Below, piece after piece: positions 35,718-42,882 of a stretch of 64,000 nucleotides of DNA. The position numbers and the translations under genes were made by a program. How positions within the stretch are numbered: the stretch's first letter is position 1; each line of letters starts with the position of its first letter. Source of the stretch: Arthrobacter ipis (GTDB lineage Bacteria; Actinomycetota; Actinomycetes; Actinomycetales; Micrococcaceae); the NCBI RefSeq assembly GCF_014694315.1, contig NZ_JAAOXD010000001.1, positions 654,652 to 718,651 on the forward strand, written 5' to 3'. Below the pieces are notes generated by a model, which saw only the letters and a list, made by a program, of their open reading frames with translations, ran no database searches and had not been told where the DNA came from.

Positions 35718-37101
35718 ATGTCATCGAAACGACCTGTTCTTCCTGCCCGATCTTCCACCCGCCGGCCCGGCCGCGCCATCGCGTCTTTCGCCCGGGCCTT
35801 CACGCAGCCGCTCGCAAGGCCGCACGCAGTCCGGTTGGTGGCGGCCTGCGGGGCTGCCCTCCTCCTGTCCGGCTGCGCAGGAAGTCCCGGTCAGGAGGCG
35901 GCCGAAAGTTCTGCCGGCACTCCACAGAACGTCGAGACCGCAGAACCCGCGGAACTTCGCGCCCCCAAACCACGCCTCGCGTACACCTACGAGGGCGGCA
36001 TCCGAGTGCTGGACGCCGGGACCCTCGAGTCTGTGGCGGACGTCGAGCTGGACGGTTACAACCGCATCAGCCCGGCCGGGGACGGCCGCCACGTCCTGGT
36101 GGCGGCGGGTGACTCGTTCCGCGTCCTCGACGCCGGCGCCTGGACCGAGCGGCACGGCGATCACGGCCACTCCTACGCCGCCCAGCCCACGCTGACGGCT
36201 CACGCGTTCGCGGCGAGCAAACCCGGCCATGTGGTGCGGCACGCCGGAAGAACTGTCCTGTTCAGCGACGGGTCCGGCAAGGTGGAGTCCTTCGAGTCGG
36301 CCGCCCTCGGCGAACTGTCGGAGGACGGCCTTCCGGAGACGGTCACCTACACGGCACCCGAGGCCCACCACGGCGTGGCGGTGGAGCTGGAGGACGGGAA
36401 GCTGCTGGTAACGGTGGGCGACGAGGACGCCCGCAACGCCGTGGCCCTCCTCGCGCAGGCCGTGGGTTCGGGCCGCAAGGAGACGGGTCTGGAACGCAGG
36501 GAGATCCTCCGCAGCCAGCGACTGCCCCGGTGTCCATGGTGAGGCGGTGGCCGGCGAAAACACCGTGATCTTCGGGTGCGAGGACGGGCTGCTGGTTTTC
36601 AAGGACGGCAGGTTCTCCAAGATCTCCAGTCCTGACACCTTTGGCCGGATGGGCAACCAGGCGGGCTCGCCGGCGTCGCCAGTGGTGCTGGGGGACTACA
36701 AAGTGGACAAAGACGCGGTCCTGGAGCGGCCCACGAGGATTTCGCTGGTGAACACGGATACCAAGGCCCTGAAGCTGGTGGAACTCGGTACGAGCTATTC
36801 GTTCCGGTCGCTGGGGCGCGGGCCGGCCGGTGAAGCGCTGGTCCTTGGCACGGACGGCTCGCTGCACGTCCTCAACCCCGTGACAGGCGCCACGGTGTCC
36901 ACGATCCCCGTCGTTGCCGCCTGGCAGGAGCCGGAGGCGTGGCAGGATCCCCGGCCAACACTGTACGTCCAGGGCTCCACCGCCTATGTAACCGAGCCGG
37001 CAAGGCGACAACTTCACGCCGTCGACCTGAAGACGGGCAAGACCGTCCGCACGGCAACGCTGGGTCACACCCCGGATGAACTGACGGGTGTCACCGGCTG
37101 A
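35718..37101 (+). pseudogene. aztD: Zinc metallochaperone AztD-like protein, frameshifted
   Basis: AztD is an exported zinc-binding beta-propeller that passes zinc to the AztC solute-binding protein. The frame from ATG 35718 encodes an Arg-rich start, a lipoprotein signal with lipobox LSGC, then propeller sequence (RLAYTYEGGIRVLDAGTLES, His-rich ERHGDHGHSYAAQPTLTAH). It stops at TGA 36540. Homology resumes in another frame with DCPGVHGEAVAGENTV, then IFGCEDGLLVFKDG, to 37101. CAGCCAGC at 36512-36519 looks like a 4-bp tandem duplication; removing one copy restores LRSDCPGVHGE. Upstream is a Zur box, so zinc starvation would induce it. No aztA, aztB or aztC lies nearby in the window. Confidence 0.82.
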
Positions 37102-37155
37102 CTAACTGACCGGCTGAACCAGCAACAGCCGGCCGAAAAACGAGTAAAACGACAA

Positions 37156-37207
37156 ACGACGGCGGCCGCACCTGGAACCGAAGTCCCGGGCGAGCAGCCG
37201 CCGTCGT
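37156..37207. terminator. Bidirectional hairpin between aztD and doxX genes
   Basis: An 11-bp stem ACGACGGCGGC (37156-37166) and GCCGCCGTCGT (37197-37207) with a 30-base loop lies between convergent genes. No T run follows on the plus strand, so strength is uncertain. Confidence 0.55.
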
Positions 37208-37256
37208 CGTTCCGTGGACAGTCACCGCTCTGGAGCGGTGCTGCATTCAGGGAGGG

Positions 37257-37691
37257 TTACGCCAGAACCTTGAGCTTGGAATTGCTGCGGCCGAACAGGG
37301 CTGCGTCCGCCGAGAGGCGGCCGGCTCCGGCAAGGGTGATGGCCGCTGCCCCGGCTGCGAGCAGGAGAACCAGCTCGTAACCGCCGGTGGCAACGAAGAC
37401 TCCGGCCGAGGCGTGGACCAGGAAGAGGGCACCAAGCATGTCCAGGGCGAGCAGGGCGGCGAAGACGCGGGTCAGCAAGCCGAGGATGAGGGCGATGCCG
37501 CCCACCAGCTCCAGGGTGGCGACGACCGGGGCGGCGACCTCAGCGGCCGGAACCCCCATCTTCGCGAAGGATGCCTGCGTCCCGGCGATGGTGAATTCGC
37601 TGAACTTCTGCCAGCCGTGCGCGGCGAAGAGGAATCCGGTGATGACTCGCAGGATCGTCAGGGCTGTGGTGGTCTGGGTGGACTGGTTCAT
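37257..37691 (-). CDS. DoxX family membrane protein
   Basis: A 144-residue protein with four hydrophobic segments and the DoxX family start LRVITGFLFAAHGWQKFSEF. Further markers are the small-residue helix ATLELVGGIALILGLLTR and LLALDMLGALFLVHASAG. DoxX proteins sit in the membrane and are linked to redox/thiosulfate and oxidative-stress systems in some bacteria; the role here is not known. The ATG at 37691 is used; the frame upstream to 37802 lacks family sequence. Divergent from the MATE gene. Confidence 0.88.
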   Translation of the reverse strand: MNQSTQTTTALTILRVITGFLFAAHGWQKFSEFTIAGTQASFAKMGVPAAEVAAPVVATLELVGGIALILGLLTRVFAALLALDMLGALFLVHASAGVFVATGGYELVLLLAAGAAAITLAGAGRLSADAALFGRSNSKLKVLA

Positions 37692-37847
37692 GGAGATTCT
37701 CACCGTTCGGTTCGATTGGGGGTTGTCTCTGTGGGTACGCGGTACGGAGCGCGTCAGCTGAAGCTTCCCTTCCACTGTCCCGAAGTTTTGTTGAAGTGTC
37801 AACTAATGTGTCGTGGTTATCTTTTTTGCGGCGGCTAGGCTGACTCC

Positions 37848-39200
37848 GTGCCCCAATCGCCTTCCGCCGCCGTTTCCACCCCAAAGCCCGACAGCCACGG
37901 CCGGGAAATCCTCCGGCTTGCCGTTCCCGCCTTCGGTGCGCTGATCGCCGAACCGCTCTTTCTGCTGGCCGACTCGGCCATTGTGGGGCACCTGGGCGTT
38001 GCCCAGTTAGCCGGCGTGGGGCTGGCCTCGGCGGTGCTGCACACCGCAGTCGGGCTGATGGTTTTCCTGGCGTACTCCACCACCCCTGCCGTGGCGCGGG
38101 CGGTGGGGGATGGCCAGATCGGAAGGGCGCTTGCCGCCGGGCGCGACGGCGTCTGGCTGGCCCTGCTGCTCGGGACAGCGCTGGCGCTGGCTGGGTTCCT
38201 CGCCGCCGAGCCGCTGATCGGGCTCATGGGGCCGAGTCCGGAGATCCGCACCTTCGCGGTGGACTACCTTCGCTGGTCCATGCCCGGGCTGGTCGCGATG
38301 CTGCTGATTTTTGCCGGCACGGGCGTGCTGAGGGGGCTTCAGGACACCCGGACGCCGTTGGTGGTGGCCACGGCGGGTTTCACGCTGAACATCGTGCTGA
38401 ACCTGGTGCTGGTTTACGGATTCGGACTGTCCGTCGTCGGGTCTGCCGTGGGAACCAGCATCGCGCAGTGGGCCATGGCTGCCGTGTATCTGGTGATGGT
38501 GCAGCGCAATGCCCGTCACCATGGTGTCAGCCTGCTGCCCCACTGGCATGGGATCCGGGCCATGACCAAGGTGGGCTCCTGGCTCATGCTGAGGACCCTG
38601 AGCCTCCGCATCGCCATCCTCGCGACGGTGCTCGTGGTCACGGCTCAGGGTGCAGTGAATCTGGCTGCCCACCAGCTGGCCATGACAGTCTTCACCTTCC
38701 TCGCCTTCGCGCTGGACGCCCTGGCCATCGCCGCCCAGGCGCTGATCGGCAAGGAGTTGGGAGCCTCCAACCCCGGCAAGGCGCGGATCCTGACCCGGAC
38801 CATGATCCGCTGGGGTACCGGCTTTGGGGTGGCCACCGGCGTGCTGCTCGCCGTGGCGGCTCCGTTCGCAGGGGCCCTCTTCACACCGGACGCCGGCGTT
38901 CAGTCGGTCTTGACCGCGGCACTGTGGGTACTGGCCGCGAGCCAGCCTCTTGCAGGGTACGTGTTTGTCCTCGACGGGGTGCTGATCGGGGCCGGCGACG
39001 CGAAGTATCTGGCGATTGCCGGCGTCGTAAATCTTGCGGTGTACCTTCCGCTGCTGCTGGCGGTGCCGCTGGCCGGGGCCGACGGCGCCGCGGCGCTGGT
39101 GTGGGTGTGGGTGGCCTTTTCGCTGGGGTACATGTGCGCCCGCGCCGTGACGCTGGGGCTGCGGGCCAGGACAGACCGCTGGATGGTGCTCGGCTCCTAG
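37848..39200 (+). CDS. MATE family efflux transporter (DinF-like)
   Basis: A 450-residue protein with 12 hydrophobic segments in two six-helix halves. The start LRLAVPAFGALIAEPLFLLA then DSAIVGHLGVAQLAGVGLAS is the MATE/DinF signature. The second half begins near residue 245 with LRTLSLRIAILATVLVVTAQ and a loop with LIGKELGASNPGKARIL. It exports organic cations or toxic compounds with Na+ or H+. It starts at GTG 37848. Substrate unknown. Confidence 0.9.
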   Translation: MPQSPSAAVSTPKPDSHGREILRLAVPAFGALIAEPLFLLADSAIVGHLGVAQLAGVGLASAVLHTAVGLMVFLAYSTTPAVARAVGDGQIGRALAAGRDGVWLALLLGTALALAGFLAAEPLIGLMGPSPEIRTFAVDYLRWSMPGLVAMLLIFAGTGVLRGLQDTRTPLVVATAGFTLNIVLNLVLVYGFGLSVVGSAVGTSIAQWAMAAVYLVMVQRNARHHGVSLLPHWHGIRAMTKVGSWLMLRTLSLRIAILATVLVVTAQGAVNLAAHQLAMTVFTFLAFALDALAIAAQALIGKELGASNPGKARILTRTMIRWGTGFGVATGVLLAVAAPFAGALFTPDAGVQSVLTAALWVLAASQPLAGYVFVLDGVLIGAGDAKYLAIAGVVNLAVYLPLLLAVPLAGADGAAALVWVWVAFSLGYMCARAVTLGLRARTDRWMVLGS

Positions 39201-39248
39201 CCTGCGGTCCGGATTCGCCGGCACGGGCTGGCGCACTAAACTGGAGCG

Positions 39249-39842
39249 GTGACTTCCCCCGCTAAGCCTGCTGAATCCGCCGCGCCTGCCCCTTTGGCGG
39301 AGCTGTGGAAACCCGCCCTGCTGCGGGCTGCCGCGGCGCTGGTGTTCGGTGCTGTGACTGTGTTCTGGGCGGCTCCTTCCGTGACCGGGATGTCGCTGAC
39401 GGGCGGGGTGTACCTGCTGGCCACCGGCCTGATCCTGCTGTGGGGCATTCCGCTGACCGGTTTCCGCCGCGAGGCGGCTGCCGGCCGCATTCTCTCCGCC
39501 GCGGGAGCTGCCCTGACCGGTGCCGGCGTGGCCCTGCTGTTCCTGCAGGGCAGTGTGGTGTTCGCCGGTGTTGGTGCTGTGGGGCTGGCCGTGGCGTCGG
39601 CGTCCGAGCTGTACCTGGGCATCAGGTTCCGCGGGCGGCACGTCCTGGCCCGCGACTGGCTGGCATCGGGAATCATCGGGCTGGGCACGGCCGGCACCCT
39701 GCCGTTCTTCGTGGGGCTCGGCCCGCATGCGCTGCTGGGCGTTGCCGGCGGCGGCGCCATCATCTCGGGCGTGCTCTGGATTCTGGCAGGCCTCTCACTC
39801 CGGCACGATGCGCGGGCGGCCGCGTCAAAGGCCGTAAACTAG
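39249..39842 (+). CDS. Small multi-pass membrane protein, unknown
   Basis: A 197-residue protein beginning at GTG 39249 with GGAG five bases upstream. After a 20-residue Pro/Ala-rich N-terminus there are about six hydrophobic helices rich in Ala, Gly and Leu (ALVFGAVTVFWAAP near 30, GGVYLLATGLILLWGIPLTG near 55, GVALLFLQGSVVFAGVGAVG near 95). The compact repeating helices resemble HdeD/DUF308-like proteins, but I cannot assign it firmly. It is 48 bases after the MATE gene on the same strand. Confidence 0.7.
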   Translation: MTSPAKPAESAAPAPLAELWKPALLRAAAALVFGAVTVFWAAPSVTGMSLTGGVYLLATGLILLWGIPLTGFRREAAAGRILSAAGAALTGAGVALLFLQGSVVFAGVGAVGLAVASASELYLGIRFRGRHVLARDWLASGIIGLGTAGTLPFFVGLGPHALLGVAGGGAIISGVLWILAGLSLRHDARAAASKAVN

Positions 39843-39954
39843 TACCAAGGGTTCTACTCCTTGTAGAACAGCCGTTGGCTACCAGTACCCTTCAAGACCA
39901 GCACACAGCACAGCGGGCAGGCCGCATCCCGCCGCCCGCACGGGAGGAATCACC

Positions 39955-40362
39955 TTGGCACACCAGAAACCAGGAGCACCGCGCAATCTGCGGACCTCGG
40001 TCAAGGGACCCTTGATGTTCTCCGCCTTTTGGGCTGTGGTGGCGTTCTTCGCAGTGCTGATCTTTGCCTCCGGCGGCAGCGCCCGGTCGCCGCGGTTCGA
40101 CCTGGCTTTCATTGCCGCCGGCATCGCCTTCATTGTCACCCTCGTCATCGCCGCAATGCTGTCCATGAGCTACAAGGACAACGCCGCGCACCTTGGTAAA
40201 GGCTCCGGGGTGAACCTGAGCTCGGCCCGGAAGTCTTCCCAGGGACACGGCGGCCACGGAGCTCAGGGAACCCAGAGTGAAGGAACCCGGCGGCGTCCGG
40301 ATGCCCCGGGTGCTGGTACGGCCGGAACCGGTGAGTCCGGGCCCGGCGGCGGTGCCTCCTAA
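39955..40362 (+). CDS. Two-helix membrane protein with disordered C-terminus, unknown
   Basis: A 135-residue protein from a TTG start at 39955, six bases after GGGAGGAA. Two transmembrane helices (residues about 20-42 and 50-72) are followed by a 60-residue hydrophilic tail rich in Gly, Ser, His and Thr. The first 18 residues are basic. It lies 15 bases from the end of a convergent CGNR regulator gene. No family recognised. Confidence 0.72.
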   Translation: MAHQKPGAPRNLRTSVKGPLMFSAFWAVVAFFAVLIFASGGSARSPRFDLAFIAAGIAFIVTLVIAAMLSMSYKDNAAHLGKGSGVNLSSARKSSQGHGGHGAQGTQSEGTRRRPDAPGAGTAGTGESGPGGGAS

Positions 40363-40376
40363 CGCCCGACTGGTGC

Positions 40377-40922
40377 CTACTCCCCGCTGGCGTGGCGCGC
40401 ACGGTAGGCAGCGACGTGCGCACGGTTGGCGCAGTTTCCGGTGTCGCAGTACCGTTTGGACCGGTTGCGGCTGAGATCAAGGACCGCCGCGTCGCAGTCA
40501 TCGGCCGCGCACATGAGCATGCGGTCCATCTCCTTGCTGCGGATTACATCCACCAGTGCCATGGCGGCTTCGGTGCCCAACCTGTCCGCCAGCGGGGCAT
40601 CGTGCGTGGTGGCGTGCAGGTGCCAGTCCCACTGGTCGTGCTTGAGGAGCTGGGGGAGTGCGCGGGCTTCCCGCAGGAGCCGGTTCACACTGGCCACGGC
40701 CGTATCCTCGTCGGCGGTCCATGTAGCTGCCAGTTCCGCGCGCAGTGCGTGGATGCTGGCCAGTTCGGCGTCGTCGTGGGTGCGGGAGCCGGTAAAGCCC
40801 TCCTGCCGCAGGAACTCGTCGAGGTCCTCCACGGTGGCCAGGCTTTCTGCGCCGTTAGCGGCAGAGTTGATGAGGTTCACCACGAAGCGCAGTGAGATTT
40901 CCGTGTCAGGGGCAAAAACCAC
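40377..40922 (-). CDS. CGNR zinc-finger (ABATE domain) protein
   Basis: A 181-residue putative regulator. The N-terminal ABATE-like stress-response domain runs to about residue 125. The C-terminal CGNR zinc finger is clear: MCAADDCDAAVLDLSRNRSK then RYCDTGNCANRAHVAAYRARH, with four Cys ligands and the diagnostic C-x-NR (CANR here). Such proteins are predicted transcription regulators with unknown ligands. It ends near the convergent membrane protein gene and is divergent from the DMT transporter gene 71 bases away, a possible target. Confidence 0.9.
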   Translation of the reverse strand: MVFAPDTEISLRFVVNLINSAANGAESLATVEDLDEFLRQEGFTGSRTHDDAELASIHALRAELAATWTADEDTAVASVNRLLREARALPQLLKHDQWDWHLHATTHDAPLADRLGTEAAMALVDVIRSKEMDRMLMCAADDCDAAVLDLSRNRSKRYCDTGNCANRAHVAAYRARHASGE

Positions 40923-40993
40923 CTTGACTCCTTACAGTGCGGGGCCGTAGTGTCAGGACCAATACCCCACTTTACTCCTGACGGGAGACCTCC

Positions 40994-42058
40994 GTGTCCG
41001 CATCGAACCGCCGCGCCAACACAGCGCTGATTTCTACGGCTCCGGCTCCCGCTCCCGCTGATGCCAGGGCCTCGGCAAAGGCTTCCGGCTTCCTTGCGTC
41101 AGGACTGGGCATTGCCCTCTTTTCGTCTGCCGTCTTCGGGCTTTCCGGCTCCTTTGCCAAGGCACTGCTGGAAACTGGCTGGACGCCGGGGGCCGCCGTC
41201 ACGGCCCGGCTGACAGCGGCTGCACTCATCCTTGCAGTCCCTGCTGTTCTGGCGCTTCGCGGGCGCTGGACCCAGCTGCGGTCCAACTGGGTCACGATCC
41301 TGCTGTTTGGCCTGGTCGGCGTGGCTGCATGCCAGCTGTTCTACTTCAACGCCGTGGCCCGGCTATCCGTTGGAGTGGCGCTCCTGCTTGAATACCTCGC
41401 CCCGGTACTGATCGTCCTGTGGCTCTGGGTGGCCAGCCGGAAGCGGCCCCGCCGACTGACAATTGCAGGGACGCTGCTGTCCCTGGGCGGGCTGGTCCTC
41501 GTTCTGGACCTCACCGGTGCAGTGAAGGTCGACGTCGGCGGTGTGTTCTGGGGCCTCGCCGCTGCCGTCTGCTTGGCCATGTACTTTGTCATCACGGCCA
41601 AGCAGAATGAGACCCTGCCGCCCATCGTTCTCGCGTCGGGCGGGCTTCTGGTGGGCGCCGCGGTGATGTGGCTGTCGGCAGCCACGGGACTCCTGCCGAT
41701 GGCCATCAGCACGGCCGACACTAAACTCGGCCCGTGGACCACCCCCTGGTGGGTTCCGCTGGGCGGCCTCGTGCTGCTGGCCACCGTACTGGCCTACGTT
41801 TCAGGAGTCATGGCTGCACGCGCACTCGGCTCCAAGGTGGCCTCGTTCGTGTCCCTGACTGAGGTCCTGTTCGCCGTGATCTGGGCCTGGCTGTTGCTTG
41901 GCGAACTGCCCGGCGCCATCCAGCTCCTCGGCGGCGTGTTGATCGTAGGCGGGGTACTGTTCGTCCGGCTGGATGAGCTCCGGGGAGCCAAAGCGGGGGA
42001 CCAGGCTGCTGTGACAAAACCGCTTGACCACGCGAACGACGTCGAACCCGTCCCCTGA
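40994..42058 (+). CDS. EamA/DMT family transporter
   Basis: A 354-residue protein with ten hydrophobic segments in two EamA repeats. Repeat one includes GLSGSFAKALLETGWTPGAA and the end-of-repeat motif LSVGVALLLEYLAPVLIVLW. The same motif recurs in repeat two as GSKVASFVSLTEVLFAVIWA. It starts at GTG 40994 behind GGAGACC. EamA proteins export amino acids or related metabolites; substrate unknown. The transcript ends at the strong terminator at 42077-42113. Divergent to the CGNR regulator gene. Confidence 0.88.
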   Translation: MSASNRRANTALISTAPAPAPADARASAKASGFLASGLGIALFSSAVFGLSGSFAKALLETGWTPGAAVTARLTAAALILAVPAVLALRGRWTQLRSNWVTILLFGLVGVAACQLFYFNAVARLSVGVALLLEYLAPVLIVLWLWVASRKRPRRLTIAGTLLSLGGLVLVLDLTGAVKVDVGGVFWGLAAAVCLAMYFVITAKQNETLPPIVLASGGLLVGAAVMWLSAATGLLPMAISTADTKLGPWTTPWWVPLGGLVLLATVLAYVSGVMAARALGSKVASFVSLTEVLFAVIWAWLLLGELPGAIQLLGGVLIVGGVLFVRLDELRGAKAGDQAAVTKPLDHANDVEPVP

Positions 42059-42076
42059 GCCTTTACTGCTTAAATG

Positions 42077-42113
42077 CCGGAGGGCCGGACGCCTGCTGCG
42101 TCCGGCCCTCCGG
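42077..42113. terminator. Strong terminator between convergent EamA and WXG100 genes
   Basis: A perfect 16-bp stem CCGGAGGGCCGGACGC (42077-42092) and GCGTCCGGCCCTCCGG (42098-42113) with loop CTGCT. It lies 18 bases after the EamA stop and 11 bases beyond the end of the WXG100 gene, so it can serve both. Confidence 0.85.
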
Positions 42114-42124
42114 TGGTTCCCGGT

Positions 42125-42391
42125 CTAGCCGCGGGAAGTCTCTTCCTGCTGCTGGGCGTTCCGGTTGGCCTGTTTGCCCGCCTCTTCCAGTGCCCGCGCC
42201 ACCCTCTCGAGGGCCGGAAAGTGTTCGCTCTGCCACTGGTTGCGGAACTGATCGGCGTCCGGGCCCCTCCAGTCGACCCCGCCGAGCTGATTGTTCAGCT
42301 GGTTCTTCTGGTTCTGGATTTCAGTCGAACCAGCGTTGAGTTTGGTGCCCAGGTTCCGCAGCGCTTCAATATCTGCACCCAACAAAGCCAT
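42125..42391 (-). CDS. WXG100 family protein (ESX-type secretion substrate)
   Basis: An 88-residue helical hairpin protein with the WxG turn in GVDWRGPDADQF at residues 38-49, flanked by two amphipathic helices (IEALRNLGTKLNAGSTEIQN and FPALERVARALEEAGKQANR). Length and pattern match WXG100/EsxA-like substrates of type VII secretion. The ATG follows AAAGGAGATACGTC. No EccA-E component, second WXG100 partner or LXG toxin is in the window, so it is an orphan copy whose secretion machinery would be elsewhere. Confidence 0.88.
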   Translation of the reverse strand: MALLGADIEALRNLGTKLNAGSTEIQNQKNQLNNQLGGVDWRGPDADQFRNQWQSEHFPALERVARALEEAGKQANRNAQQQEETSRG

Positions 42392-42600
42392 GACGTATCT
42401 CCTTTAATCAACGGAACCGATCCAGTCGGCATCCCCCGTGGCCTCCGGCTCGTCCGGAAGATCCATTGCCTCAAAACTATCCTTCGGCCCTGAAGAGTGT
42501 CGATGGGCAGCGCTCCCCATGCAGTCCTGCCCATGGGCGGTGCCCTCCCGAGCGGGGCGAAAGGGTCGATCCTCGGCGCTCCAGAGCCTAGCATGGGGGT

Positions 42601-42873
42601 ATGTGCCGGAATATCCGTACCCTCCACAACTACGAACCGCACGCTACCTCTGAGGAGATCCACGCTGCAGCGCTGCAGTACGTGCGCAAAGTGAGCGGCA
42701 GTACCAAGCCGTCGAAGGCCAATGAGGAGGCATTCGAGCGCGCCGTGCACGAGATAGCGCATGTGACCCAGCACCTGCTCGACGCCCTCGTTACCCACGC
42801 CCCCGCCAAGGACCGCGACGAGGAGGCGGCCAAGGCGAAGGCCCGCTCGGCCATCCGCTTCGGTACCGCCTAG
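42601..42873 (+). CDS. DUF2277 family protein
   Basis: A 90-residue cytoplasmic protein with the DUF2277 signature MCRNIRTLHNYEPHATSEEI then AALQYVRKVSGSTKPSKANE. The family is widespread, small and without known function; the conserved CRNI start may bind metal or nucleotide, which is speculation. It begins at ATG 42601 and ends 9 bases before the end of the convergent copper ATPase gene. Confidence 0.9.
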   Translation: MCRNIRTLHNYEPHATSEEIHAAALQYVRKVSGSTKPSKANEEAFERAVHEIAHVTQHLLDALVTHAPAKDRDEEAAKAKARSAIRFGTA

Positions 42874-42882
42874 GTCTGGGTA

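Noticed and set aside
38007..39728. 573-codon minus-strand frame over the MATE gene
   Set aside because: Arg/Gly/His/Gln-rich composition of a GC-shadow; the plus-strand transporter is certain.
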